A DNA stretch of 25,740 nt from Flavobacteriales bacterium UBA1531 (GCA_002323795.1 DCPZ01000036.1:1-25740); one strand, 5' to 3'. Numbered from the stretch's first letter, positions 16,678 through 24,955 are shown. Notes: generated by a model not told the origin, from the sequence alone. Translations and numbers: made by a program.

Positions 16678-16765
16678 ATTCAAAAAGGTTCACTTCGAAC
16701 TTGTGACGATGCATGTAGATCTGTTCGAATTTGTTGATATCGATGTGGATGCGAAAGTGTTTCAT
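16664..16765 (-). CDS. Candidate 33-residue microprotein
   Basis: ATG at 16765, TGA at 16664-16666. The peptide begins MKHFRIHIDINKF and ends FEVNLFEYCLN. It is rich in aromatic, Ile, His and Lys residues in an alternating pattern suggestive of a beta hairpin or amphipathic helix. Codons are strongly C-ending (four ATC, two TTC, two AAC, TAC, CAC), a bias expected of well-expressed genes. It follows the ZIP gene by 84 nt on the same strand, and its last codons lie inside the terminator hairpin. There is no recognised domain and no obvious ribosome binding site. An overlapping 46-codon frame (16680-16820) has a less protein-like composition. Coding status is an inference. Confidence 0.3.
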   Translation of the reverse strand: MKHFRIHIDINKFEQIYMHRHKFEVNLFEYCLN

Positions 16766-16849
16766 GGAAAAGGTTAATAACCCCTTCTACGATATTAATC
16801 GAATAAATGTTACGTTTCATCGCTTAAAAAACACTCCAACTAACCAACA

Positions 16850-17629
16850 TCAAGCGGTAACCACAAATGCAAGAGCCAGTCCCCCAATGGTTACGAGCAT
16901 TTTATTTCGATTGAACCGATGGCCATCACCCGTTTCAAATAAGATTGTGGTGCTGATATGCAGAAGAATCCCAATCAATAAACCACTCGCATATTGCGGC
17001 AAATATGCTGCCCAAGACAAACTTGACTGGAGAAGATTGATGAAACCAAGCATTCCAAGAAGTGGAGTCAATCCGAAGAAAACCAAGGCAGTCCATTGCC
17101 TTGAGCGGCTGACTCCAAATGCATCGAGCATGCTCATCAGAACGAGGGCGACGGGAAACTTGTGAAGAATCAATCCGAGCATAAGGGTTAAATCGATTGA
17201 TTCAATGCCTGTGAGATGGACGTGGTCCGAATGATCATGATGCATGTGCACGTTTTGATCCACATGTTCATGACTGCCCAATGGCATCGCTTCTATGAAT
17301 GCATGCAGACAGAGGCTGAAATACATCGCCCAAGGCATATTGCCTTGCGAATTTTTCGTTTCATAATGATGCGCATGACCGTGTTCAACGCCTTGCGAAA
17401 GGTATTCGAGAATACCTTGCAATAAGAATCCCAATACGACGACATAGCCTGCGTTCGGATTCAAAGCATAAGCATCAGGCACCAAGTGGTTGAAAATAAT
17501 ACCGATTAAGAATGCCCCTCCAAAGGCCAAAATCAGATTGAGTTGGTTCCGTAAAAGCGAGCCGAATCGATCGTAAACGAACGCACCTGCAATCGAAATA
17601 AGAAACAAGATTAAGCTGGCGATCCACAT
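16850..17629 (-). CDS. ZIP family metal transporter
   Basis: The product has 259 residues from the ATG at 17629, which lies 5 nt after the methyltransferase stop; an in-frame GTG at 17656 would overlap that gene and add 9 residues. It is an inner-membrane protein with about eight hydrophobic helices. Metal-site motifs of ZIP proteins are present: FNHLVPDA in an early helix, HAFIEAMPLG (109-118) in TM4 and LHKFPVALVL (155-164) in TM5. A His-rich cytosolic loop (HEHVDQNVHMHHDHSDHVH, about 120-138) and a second cluster (HGHAHH, 83-88) are typical metal-sensing segments. The family imports zinc, iron or other divalent cations into the cytoplasm; the metal cannot be told from sequence. It is likely co-transcribed with the methyltransferase gene. 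Confidence 0.9.
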   Translation of the reverse strand: MWIASLILFLISIAGAFVYDRFGSLLRNQLNLILAFGGAFLIGIIFNHLVPDAYALNPNAGYVVVLGFLLQGILEYLSQGVEHGHAHHYETKNSQGNMPWAMYFSLCLHAFIEAMPLGSHEHVDQNVHMHHDHSDHVHLTGIESIDLTLMLGLILHKFPVALVLMSMLDAFGVSRSRQWTALVFFGLTPLLGMLGFINLLQSSLSWAAYLPQYASGLLIGILLHISTTILFETGDGHRFNRNKMLVTIGGLALAFVVTA

Positions 17630-17634
17630 AGCAA

Positions 17635-18402
17635 TCAATGGGCCACAATGATACACCGATGGCTGCTCTTACCCAAAGGTTGCAAGTTGTAATTACCAAA
17701 CTGAGATTGCGAGTAAAACCCTGCTTGTTTCAGCATTTCATGAAGTTGTGAAGGAGAAAAGGCCTTGACGCGTTCCACATGATGCTTTGCCACCCCTGCG
17801 GCATCTACAAATTCAATGGACTTTTCAATCCAACCATTGGCGACTCTTCGGTGGATCTGAAAAACGATGCCTTCTTTAGTAACGCACTCTGAAGGAGTCA
17901 AATGTGCGGTGACATGCTCAAGATTGAGAAAATCCAAGATGAATGTTCCTCTATCTTTTAAAATCTGACGAATCCGTCTCAGTGTCTCAACGTGCTCCTG
18001 ATCTGTTTGGAAATAACCAAAACTGGTAAACAACATCGTTATAGCATCAAATGAATCAGAGGGGAAATAATCCTCAAGCTTTCGCATATCCCCCTGGACA
18101 AAATCAATTTTTCCAGCTTGTGTCATGTGCAATGAACGTGCGCTCGTAATGTTATTTTGACTCAAGTCCATCCCGACCACATCGTGTCCATATGAAGACA
18201 TGGCTGCCGCATGACGACCAGCCCCACACCCAACATCTAGAATCCGCAGAACACCATCACCCAAAAGAGATCGATTCATAACCATTCTCACAAAATCGAT
18301 TGCCTCCTTCTGAGATCGGTGTCCATAAAGAATATGGTATTCTGGTTGATCGAACCAACGCTCGAACCACTCCGGGTCGCTTTTCCACAAGTTTTTACTC
18401 AT
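17635..18402 (-). CDS. Class I SAM-dependent methyltransferase
   Basis: The product has 255 residues and is cytosolic. Motif I is ILDVGCGAGRHA (about 53-64), the acidic end of strand 2 is VVGMDLS (about 75-81), motif II region DFVQGDMRKL (about 99-108) and FDAITMLFTSFGYF (about 118-131) follow in the order of a Rossmann-type methyltransferase. The C-terminal half has beta strands for substrate binding (IHRRVANGWIEKSIEFV). No specific substrate motif is recognised; similarity to ubiquinone/menaquinone-type or small-molecule methyltransferases is general. The start ATG at 18402 opens 53 nt from the divergent SiaB gene. The ZIP gene follows 5 nt after the stop codon, so the two probably form an operon. 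Class is confident, substrate unknown. Confidence 0.88.
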   Translation of the reverse strand: MSKNLWKSDPEWFERWFDQPEYHILYGHRSQKEAIDFVRMVMNRSLLGDGVLRILDVGCGAGRHAAAMSSYGHDVVGMDLSQNNITSARSLHMTQAGKIDFVQGDMRKLEDYFPSDSFDAITMLFTSFGYFQTDQEHVETLRRIRQILKDRGTFILDFLNLEHVTAHLTPSECVTKEGIVFQIHRRVANGWIEKSIEFVDAAGVAKHHVERVKAFSPSQLHEMLKQAGFYSQSQFGNYNLQPLGKSSHRCIIVAH

Positions 18403-18443
18403 TACTCTTGGTATGGGGCACTGCGAAGGTCGCCTCTATCGCG

Positions 18444-18451
18444 TTACTTTG
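18444..18451 (+). promoter_or_regulatory. -7-like box abutting the SiaB start codon
   Basis: TTACTTTG differs from TAnnTTTG in one base and ends 4 nt before the ATG at 18456, the same geometry as at 10921-10928. A later in-frame ATG exists at 18462, which would leave a leader of a few nt. Activity is inferred. Confidence 0.35.
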
Positions 18452-18455
18452 AAAC

Positions 18456-19019
18456 ATGTCTATGGCAAACCCTTCAGAAATCGGCGCGCGTCCTTTGCGG
18501 TCGGATTATGATCTGGAAGCCGCAACGACGAACAACAGAGAATTTCAGTGGCAAGGCCCGATTGAGGAATGCTCCACAGACCACATCATCCAATGGATGG
18601 AAAATCGCCTCACTGAAATAGATGCTGGCAGTCTGCAGAAGAAGCGAATTTTAAGAGTGGCTATTGAAATACTGCAAAATCTACATCATCACGCCAAATC
18701 CCCTAAGGCAGATGTTTCCTTTGAAATCGTATCCGACCATGCATCACATTGGTGGATTCGCTCTGAGAACCCTGTCTCTAGGCAACAAGAGAACTACATC
18801 AAAGAAACGCTCAAAGCATTGAGCGACTCTGATCCGAATCAACTGCGAGCCATTCAACGAAATAAAATTGCATACGAAGCACGAAGCGAGCATGGAGGTG
18901 CCGGAGTTGGCTTAAACGAAATGATTCGAAAAAGTCTCGGGCAAGTTTATGTGGAGTTTACAAACGTGAATAGCAGTCAAAGACACGTTATCTTTTTAAC
19001 TAAACTAGAATTGACATGA
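18456..19019 (+). CDS. SiaB-like GHKL protein kinase
   Basis: The product has 187 residues and is cytosolic. It resembles SiaB-family kinases, relatives of the anti-sigma kinase SpoIIAB. The ATP-binding N-box is AIEILQNLHHHA, with Glu71 and Asn75, and the glycine-rich lid is EHGGAGVGLNEM (145-156). In Pseudomonas aeruginosa, SiaB phosphorylates SiaC on a threonine, opposing the phosphatase SiaA and so controlling SiaC binding to the diguanylate cyclase SiaD. Here the gene overlaps the SiaC-like gene by ATGA, as expected for partners. No SiaA-like PP2C phosphatase and no GGDEF protein is seen in this window, so the output in this organism is open. Start: ATG at 18456, with 18462 as alternative. 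Assignment is by motif and by its neighbour. Confidence 0.82.
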   Translation: MSMANPSEIGARPLRSDYDLEAATTNNREFQWQGPIEECSTDHIIQWMENRLTEIDAGSLQKKRILRVAIEILQNLHHHAKSPKADVSFEIVSDHASHWWIRSENPVSRQQENYIKETLKALSDSDPNQLRAIQRNKIAYEARSEHGGAGVGLNEMIRKSLGQVYVEFTNVNSSQRHVIFLTKLELT

Positions 19020-19387
19020 GTGATATCTCACTAGATGGTACGGCGAAAACTCCTACGGTGAAATTTGCAGAAAAACCCATTACAATGTCTTTAAGCGGAC
19101 GTTCGATTCCTGAAAATTCTATTGAATTTTACAAACCGTTGTTGGAATGGATAGATCATCATGTCAATGCCGAGGAACCCGATGTTTCAATTTCAGTAAA
19201 ACTTGAATACTTCAATACAAGCAGTAGCAAATGCTTGATGGACTTATTCAAGCGGATTGAAAAGGCTGCACCGCAGGCCAGTGTTCACTGGTATTACGAA
19301 GAGGAAGATGAAGACATGCTAGAGGCGGGTGAAGATTATGATGCCATCATTAACATTCCATTTCGCCTGATCGCAACCGCCTCTTGA
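19016..19387 (+). CDS. SiaC-like regulatory phosphoprotein (DUF1987)
   Basis: The product has 123 residues and is cytosolic. It is a DUF1987/SiaC-family protein with an STAS-like fold, the substrate of the SiaB kinase. The core LEYFNTSSSKCLMDLFKRIE (63-82) holds Thr68, which sits at the position known to be phosphorylated in P. aeruginosa SiaC. An acidic stretch, YYEEEDEDMLEAGEDYD, follows at about 93-109. In the unphosphorylated state SiaC activates SiaD in Pseudomonas; the partner here is not visible. The ATG at 19016 overlaps the SiaB stop (ATGA), which implies coupled translation and near-equal amounts of kinase and target. It ends 6 nt from the stop of the opposing ABC transporter gene, with no terminator hairpin seen between them. 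Confidence 0.85.
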   Translation: MSDISLDGTAKTPTVKFAEKPITMSLSGRSIPENSIEFYKPLLEWIDHHVNAEEPDVSISVKLEYFNTSSSKCLMDLFKRIEKAAPQASVHWYYEEEDEDMLEAGEDYDAIINIPFRLIATAS

Positions 19388-19393
19388 GCAATC

Positions 19394-22321
19394 TTAAGGC
19401 CTACGCCTGCCCCATCCCAATCGTTCAAGAACCCGATTGACCAGAGCCACATACATCAGCAGCACCATGGCCCAAAGCATCATTCGATTGAATACCGATG
19501 TAGAAATTGTCCATGGACCAATGGTTTTCATTGGAGCATAAAAGGGGGCATTCCAAGCCTGCCGCCCCAAGGGCAATTGATGAATGAACGAAGTTTCTTG
19601 AACAAGGCCACGGCTCGTCATGGAAACGCGACGGGTGCGATCAGTCTGCATCACCCATGAGTGAAGCGTCTCGTTATGATGCTCGTCCTTTAATTGCTCA
19701 AGCTCAAAATTCTCAGCCATTCTATTCCGCATGGCATCACGTTCACTGAACGCAATTTTATAGGACTCTTTGAAGGCATTGCGCAACTGCTTATTCGTCT
19801 GGATATCCTCTGTTTTGTAGTTCCATGATTGGAGTTCTAACACTGCATTTTTCCACTCCTTCTCTCGAATAACTGTGTTTTCAATCGATTGAAATGAATT
19901 GAACCAAAAATCACGACGCCATGCCGACCTCTCCAAACGATCTTCGCAATCAATAAAAGGCGCATCATAATCATTATTTCGAGTCAGCTCAACAGCAATG
20001 CTCTCAAACCCCCAGCGTGAAGCCATGACGTTTCCAATCCACGGTACACGATCAACTTCGGTAAAAACAGGGTTAAAGCGATCGAACCGAATGATTGCAC
20101 CACCGAAAATGATCTGAGGTATAATCAACAGAGGAATCATGATGTAAATCGTTTTCGCAGAGCGCATTGCAGAAGAGAGGTTCAGCCCCAATAAATTGGC
20201 AAAGGCACTTAAACCAAACAATGTCCAAAACAGTGTCCCAAATGCATTAGGGATTTGTAAAATTAGAATTGAAATCGCTGAATACATGAAACTCTGCACC
20301 GCAGAAAGGCTGAACATCAATGCAATTTTAGAAGTCAGATACGCGTTCCAATTCAATTTTAGAAACCGTTCTCGTTTCAAGAGCGGCCGGTCACGGAATA
20401 TTTCCTCAGCACTAAAGCTCAGTCCCAGAAAAAGGGATACGATCACCGAGATGAATAAAAATTGTGGCAGGTTTTCGCTCAATCGATAACTGTACGCAAC
20501 TCCCCCGTCCTGAAAACGCGTGAACGTGGCCAAAAATATGGCCAAAACCGGTGCTTGTAGGAGGTTCATCAGCACGTACTGACGGTTGCTCCTTTTGGCC
20601 TTCAAATCCCGCGTCCAATAGGTTCTCCATTGTTTCAACCAACTGGGCGCTTTTAGCGCTGTCGGCATGTCCTCTACAACACGAGAAGGAACAAGACCAT
20701 TTGCGATAAATACGTTGTAAAAGTCAAACCATTCTTCAGGCAAAACTCGGCGATTGGATGTAACCTGTCCATAATCATCTACCATGCATGCTTCGATGAT
20801 CTCAAAAATAGATTCGGGATTCACGGTACCACATTCACGACAAACCAAATCATTCGATTGAACCTGGTTGGAAAGCTGCTTGAAGTAAGCTAAACTTTGC
20901 AAGGGATTGCCTTGAAAAACGGGGTATCCTCCCGCATCGAGTAAAAGCAATCGATCAAATAGTTTGAAAATGTCCGAACTCGGTTGGTGAATGACGACGA
21001 AAATCAATTTACCACGAAGTGCTAATTCTTTCAGCAAGTCCATGATCTGCTCACTGTCTCGACTTGATAATCCACTCGTAGGTTCGTCTACAAACAAAAC
21101 AGCAGGTTCACGAATCAATTCAAGTGCAATATTGAGACGTTTGCGCTGACCCCCAGAGATGGTTTTATCCATAACTGACCCCACCCGTAAATCACGGATT
21201 TCCCATAAGCCTAGACTTCGTAAGGTTTGATGCACATGAGCAATCAAATCTTCATTCGGCATAGCACCAAGACTCAACTCAGCACTGAAACGTAGATTCT
21301 CCTCTACCGTCAATTCAGAAATCAATACATCATCCTGCGCAATATGTCCGATCAGTCCAGACGAGAATTCATCCTCGTTGTAGATGTCACGTCCATTCAG
21401 CATGACTCGGCCAAACGTAGGCTGTTGTGAGCCATTTAAAATGTTCAACAATGTCGATTTACCGGATCCGCTTGACCCCATAATTCCAATCAATTGACCC
21501 TCATTAGCCTCGATGGTCAGCGGTTTCAATGCCGGTTCTGCTGGGTATTTAAAAAAATGGGCAATGTCTTGTGCAACGAAGGCGATCCGGTCATGATCAG
21601 CTGCTTGAATTGTAGAATGCTGGAGAATGTCACTGAAGAATAATGAGTGTCCAGCGTTATCCTTTACCACGCTCCCTTGAGTCATTGGTAAACAACAACT
21701 TTTTAATATCGGAATGCCATTTAGACGTAAGTCTCCACGGTCCAAATCTTTGACAAAGAACATGTCGTCCATGCTCGTGCGGCACATCAAAAGTGACTGC
21801 TCACCATGCCCCTTTCCAACGGGCATAGAAAAAATACTGCCCCCTGTCATCTCAAAAGGAAGTGCATCATCTCGGTTGTCAATCTTGACGAAATGCTTGA
21901 TTCCATTCAAATCATCCTCCAACAGGTTCAAGGCTGTTCCAACAGCATTCAAAAAGCTATCAGAATCATCGATTGTGCCGGTTGACTTGGCCAATTCAGC
22001 CAATCGAATGAATACCACCAAACGATCCTTGACCGTCAACTCGCCTTTCACTTTATTGCATAGCACAAGTAGCTTGACTGATAACCTCGATTTCCGTTTT
22101 GCGAGCAAAACGGGATCGGAGGCGGCAGGCATTTTTCGATTGAATATATCCAACGCTTCATCGTAGCGTTTTAAGTAGTCCTCCGCAATCGAACGAGAAA
22201 GCCTGCCCAATAAGTAGCGACTAGCAACCTGACGACCCAACATGGCTTCTCGAGCACTCCGGCCAGAGGCCAAAAGAGCGAACAGTCGCATCAACGCGTC
22301 AAGAATTCCTGTGGTCATCAT
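19394..22321 (-). CDS. ABCG-type transporter with TerB-like and FHA-like N-terminal regions
   Basis: The product has 975 residues; a second ATG directly follows the first (22318). Residues about 1-135 are helical and resemble TerB-like domains (KLLVLCNKVKGELTVKDRLV). Residues about 158-235 are beta-rich and FHA-like (FVKDLDRGDLRLNGIPI, then HSLFFSDILQH). The ATPase domain (about 248-475) has Walker A GSSGSGKST (282-290), signature ISGGQRKRLN (388-397), Walker B AVLFVDEPTSG (407-417) and H-loop His445. A Cys pair CRECG at about 494-498 may bind metal. The membrane part (about 580-965) has five helices (to about 741), a roughly 200-residue hydrophilic, partly coiled-coil loop and a last helix at about 945-962. 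This is a half-transporter that would dimerise; cargo is unknown. TAACTTTT (complement of 22350-22357) may be its -7 element. It converges on siaC. Confidence 0.85.
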   Translation of the reverse strand: MMTTGILDALMRLFALLASGRSAREAMLGRQVASRYLLGRLSRSIAEDYLKRYDEALDIFNRKMPAASDPVLLAKRKSRLSVKLLVLCNKVKGELTVKDRLVVFIRLAELAKSTGTIDDSDSFLNAVGTALNLLEDDLNGIKHFVKIDNRDDALPFEMTGGSIFSMPVGKGHGEQSLLMCRTSMDDMFFVKDLDRGDLRLNGIPILKSCCLPMTQGSVVKDNAGHSLFFSDILQHSTIQAADHDRIAFVAQDIAHFFKYPAEPALKPLTIEANEGQLIGIMGSSGSGKSTLLNILNGSQQPTFGRVMLNGRDIYNEDEFSSGLIGHIAQDDVLISELTVEENLRFSAELSLGAMPNEDLIAHVHQTLRSLGLWEIRDLRVGSVMDKTISGGQRKRLNIALELIREPAVLFVDEPTSGLSSRDSEQIMDLLKELALRGKLIFVVIHQPSSDIFKLFDRLLLLDAGGYPVFQGNPLQSLAYFKQLSNQVQSNDLVCRECGTVNPESIFEIIEACMVDDYGQVTSNRRVLPEEWFDFYNVFIANGLVPSRVVEDMPTALKAPSWLKQWRTYWTRDLKAKRSNRQYVLMNLLQAPVLAIFLATFTRFQDGGVAYSYRLSENLPQFLFISVIVSLFLGLSFSAEEIFRDRPLLKRERFLKLNWNAYLTSKIALMFSLSAVQSFMYSAISILILQIPNAFGTLFWTLFGLSAFANLLGLNLSSAMRSAKTIYIMIPLLIIPQIIFGGAIIRFDRFNPVFTEVDRVPWIGNVMASRWGFESIAVELTRNNDYDAPFIDCEDRLERSAWRRDFWFNSFQSIENTVIREKEWKNAVLELQSWNYKTEDIQTNKQLRNAFKESYKIAFSERDAMRNRMAENFELEQLKDEHHNETLHSWVMQTDRTRRVSMTSRGLVQETSFIHQLPLGRQAWNAPFYAPMKTIGPWTISTSVFNRMMLWAMVLLMYVALVNRVLERLGWGRRRP

Positions 22322-22370
22322 CGTGACCCCCTTACGTCCGCTTTGAGTAAAAAGTTACAAATTCAACCTA

Positions 22371-23870
22371 TCAAAACTGCCTTTCATAGCACCCTTTATC
22401 TGGATTACCGATTATTCTCGGATTTCCATCGAGGTCCACAGGAGTCGAAAATTGCCCGAACGAACCATCCCAAAGTGCATTGTTCGAGTCAATGTGAAAA
22501 TCACGGTTGGAAGCAGAAACGAATGGTGGTGCTTGATCCACCGTGCAGTTTTCAAGGATGCCTAAGGGAAATTCATTGTTCGAGATATCAAGCGCGCTGA
22601 AACGGACAAAAGGATCAGATGGTGGGTTCAACAGACTTACTACGAATTCATCAAAATCAGTCAAAGAGTAATTATTGCCCCAGAAAATGCAATTATTGAA
22701 CGAACTTCCATCGAAACTGCGCACCTGGATTATTCCGTTGATGTCCTCGTACCAATCTGTCATCAAGACAGATGGCGCTTGTCGAACTCCTTCTGACCAA
22801 TAGTTGACAAATGAGCAATGGTCCAAGCGATAGCTGCCGCCCAAAGTGAAAGCAGCCGTTGTTTGACCGCAGTCATAAAACAAATTATTGTATCCGTCTA
22901 TGGTAGCTCCTTGTGCGAGCATGCCAATTGCACTCATATTGTAAATGCGCGTGTTTTGAATGGTCAGTGCAGCAGTTGCCGAGGTACCAGCAGTATCCAC
23001 TTGCAGTCCGATTGTTCCATTTTTCAAAATCGCATGACGGATTTCGCATTCAACTCCTCCAAAGAGCCAAATACCGCCACGTTGCGCGGTTACTTCTTCA
23101 ATGCCATATTCAGTTTCAAATTCGAAATCCAGTTCGATGCCCCATTGGCCAGCGTAATCTTCATAATTCTCATCCAATCGATCTCCCTGGAAAACCACTT
23201 CTTGACCCAACTGACCTGCGATGTTTAATGTTGATTGATAAACTAGCAATCCTCCACCATCATGCACATAAACCTGAGTTCCGGGGAGAATGGTCAATGA
23301 ACACCCTGGTTCCACTTCAACGATTCCATAAATCACATGAGGCAAGTCAGCTGCCCATATTTCATCGCAAGACGGAAGTACCGTGATCTCGTCAAGACCA
23401 CCGTGAAATCGTGCATTTTGTCCCCAAGCGGCCAACGTCACAGCTTGTTCGTTGCCATTTGTCACGAATCGAATCTGGTCTTCAATCACAAAAGGATTGC
23501 TTCCTTGCGTGGGGTCTACCGTTACTTCTATAAAAATCCACAGGCTGTCATTGGCCAAAATCGGCCAATCAGAAACACTTGGACCGACCGCACCATCAAC
23601 GTTGATTCGGAATGGTGAGTTCAAACCATCGACTAAAGCTATTTCTTCGATCAATACTGCACTGCTATTGGGATTGAAAACCTTTAACGGTAGCGTTACC
23701 GAGCCAATAGTCGTGAATACAGTATCAAAAAGAACCGTATCTGCTGAAAATTCCAGTGTCAAATTCGGGTCGTCAGAATAACTCACTTTTCCGCATCCAG
23801 TGACCAATGAGAACGTCAATAGTGCACAAGCGCAGACAGCAACAAAAAAGGGATAAACAGGTTTAGACAT
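22371..23870 (-). CDS. Lipoprotein with right-handed parallel beta-helix
   Basis: The product has 499 residues from the ATG at 23870; a TTG at 23879 would add three residues. A hydrophobic leader ends in the lipobox VTGC with Cys26, so it is a lipoprotein, probably in the outer membrane. The N-terminal part (about 35-165) is a beta-sandwich (FSADTVLFDTVFTTIGS, a start typical of this Bacteroidetes family). Residues about 185-450 are pectate-lyase-type beta-helix coils (LTILPGTQVYVHDGGGLLV, IQNTRIYNM, FNNCIFWGNN). The C-terminus reads DLDGNPRIIGNPDKGCYE, the usual end of these proteins. No catalytic residues for polysaccharide lyase activity are recognised, so binding or structural roles are as likely as an enzyme. 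The ABC transporter gene follows on the same strand after 49 nt, which may mean co-transcription. Confidence 0.82.
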   Translation of the reverse strand: MSKPVYPFFVAVCACALLTFSLVTGCGKVSYSDDPNLTLEFSADTVLFDTVFTTIGSVTLPLKVFNPNSSAVLIEEIALVDGLNSPFRINVDGAVGPSVSDWPILANDSLWIFIEVTVDPTQGSNPFVIEDQIRFVTNGNEQAVTLAAWGQNARFHGGLDEITVLPSCDEIWAADLPHVIYGIVEVEPGCSLTILPGTQVYVHDGGGLLVYQSTLNIAGQLGQEVVFQGDRLDENYEDYAGQWGIELDFEFETEYGIEEVTAQRGGIWLFGGVECEIRHAILKNGTIGLQVDTAGTSATAALTIQNTRIYNMSAIGMLAQGATIDGYNNLFYDCGQTTAAFTLGGSYRLDHCSFVNYWSEGVRQAPSVLMTDWYEDINGIIQVRSFDGSSFNNCIFWGNNYSLTDFDEFVVSLLNPPSDPFVRFSALDISNNEFPLGILENCTVDQAPPFVSASNRDFHIDSNNALWDGSFGQFSTPVDLDGNPRIIGNPDKGCYERQF

Positions 23871-23971
23871 CAGAAGCAAAGATGCAGCAGTTTCAATCGA
23901 AAACGAAGGTGCTGGAGGATAATTGTGCGTGATGCCGTATCTGAAACGAACTGCACACGTTTTCCATGAAA

Positions 23972-24007
23972 AAAGCCATGCACATCACAGGTGGACGGCA
24001 TGGCTTT
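23972..24007 (-). terminator. Terminator of rpoD
   Basis: On the minus strand AAAGCCATGC (complement of 23998-24007) pairs perfectly over 10 bp with GCATGGCTTT (complement of 23972-23981). The 16-nt loop contains a further CAC/GTG pairing. A run of T residues follows (complement of 23969-23974). It lies 20 nt beyond the rpoD stop codon. Confidence 0.8.
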
Positions 24008-24027
24008 CAACAAAAGGTTCTGGGGTA

Positions 24028-24897
24028 TTACCCTAAATAGCTTTTCAAAATGCGACTCCGGCTGGTGTGCTTCAATCGTCGAATCGCCTTCTCTTTAATT
24101 TGTCGGACGCGCTCTCGGGTCAAGTCAAATCGTTCTCCAATTTCCTCAAGTGTCATCGGATGTTCTCCGTTCAAACCAAAGTACAAGCGGATTACATCTC
24201 CTTCTCGAGGGGTCAATGTTCGCAACGAGCGTTCGATTTCCTTTCGGAGCGATTCGGTCATCAAATCCGTATCCGGCGCAGGTGTGTCTCCGGTGCGCAT
24301 GACATCGTACATATTGCTCGAAGATTCATCACCGTCTTTCAATGGGGCATCCATTGAGACGTGTCTTCCAGCATTCTTCATGCTCTGCTTCACTTCATCC
24401 AAGGTCATGTCCAAGGTTTCTGCAAGTTCAGCTGCTGTTGGAGGTCGCTCGAATTCTTGCTCCAAGCGGGCAAATGCCTTATTGATTTTATTGATTGAGC
24501 CAATTTTATTCAGTGGCAAACGAACAATTCGACTTTGCTCCGCAAGTGCCTGGAGAATGCTTTGACGAATCCACCAAACAGCGTACGAAATGAACTTAAA
24601 TCCTCTCGTCTCATCAAATCGCTGCGCTGCTTTGATCAATCCAAGGTTGCCTTCATTGATTAAATCGGGCAGTGATAGCCCTTGATTTTGATACTGCTTT
24701 GATACAGAAACCACGAAACGAAGATTGGCTTTTGTCAGTTTTTCCAAGGCTACTTGGTCGCCCTTTTTAATCCTCCTCGCCAACTCCACCTCTTCTTCGG
24801 CGGTAATCAAATCTACACGTCCAATTTCTTGAAGGTATTTGTCCAACGACGCCGTTTCGCGGTTGGTAACCTGCTTGGTGATTTTAAGCTGCCTCAT
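24028..24897 (-). CDS. rpoD: Primary sigma factor RpoD (Bacteroidetes sigma-ABfr type)
   Basis: The product has 289 residues. It is a sigma-70 factor with regions 1.2 (SLDKYLQEIGRVDLITAEEE), 2 (ANLRFVVSVSKQYQNQG, DLINEGNLGLIKAAQRFD, then FKFISYAVWWIRQSI for -10 recognition), 3 (NKAFARLEQEFERPPTAAEL) and 4 (LTPREGDVIRLYFGL, then the helix-turn-helix TLEEIGERFDLTRERVRQIKEKA). Region 1.1 is missing and the protein is short, which is normal for the primary sigma factor of Bacteroidetes, which recognises TTTG/TAnnTTTG promoters such as those noted in this window. The ATG at 24897 is preceded by aaaaaggaa, a modest purine-rich site. It lies 58 nt downstream of pnp on the same strand, and a hairpin terminator closes the unit. 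Confidence 0.96.
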   Translation of the reverse strand: MRQLKITKQVTNRETASLDKYLQEIGRVDLITAEEEVELARRIKKGDQVALEKLTKANLRFVVSVSKQYQNQGLSLPDLINEGNLGLIKAAQRFDETRGFKFISYAVWWIRQSILQALAEQSRIVRLPLNKIGSINKINKAFARLEQEFERPPTAAELAETLDMTLDEVKQSMKNAGRHVSMDAPLKDGDESSSNMYDVMRTGDTPAPDTDLMTESLRKEIERSLRTLTPREGDVIRLYFGLNGEHPMTLEEIGERFDLTRERVRQIKEKAIRRLKHTSRSRILKSYLG

Positions 24898-24955
24898 TTA
24901 TTGGATTCCTTTTTCAGTTCTTATTCAACGTCTAACTACGAATTGGTGGAAAAGA

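Noticed and set aside
16680..16820. 46-codon minus-strand frame overlapping the candidate microprotein
   Set aside because: Composition is rich in Arg, His, Gln and Ser without a hydrophobic pattern, and codon endings are less biased than in the overlapping 33-codon frame.
16731..17165. 144-codon plus-strand frame opposite the ZIP gene
   Set aside because: It is antisense to clear ZIP transporter motifs and starts with TTG; it is a shadow of the real gene.
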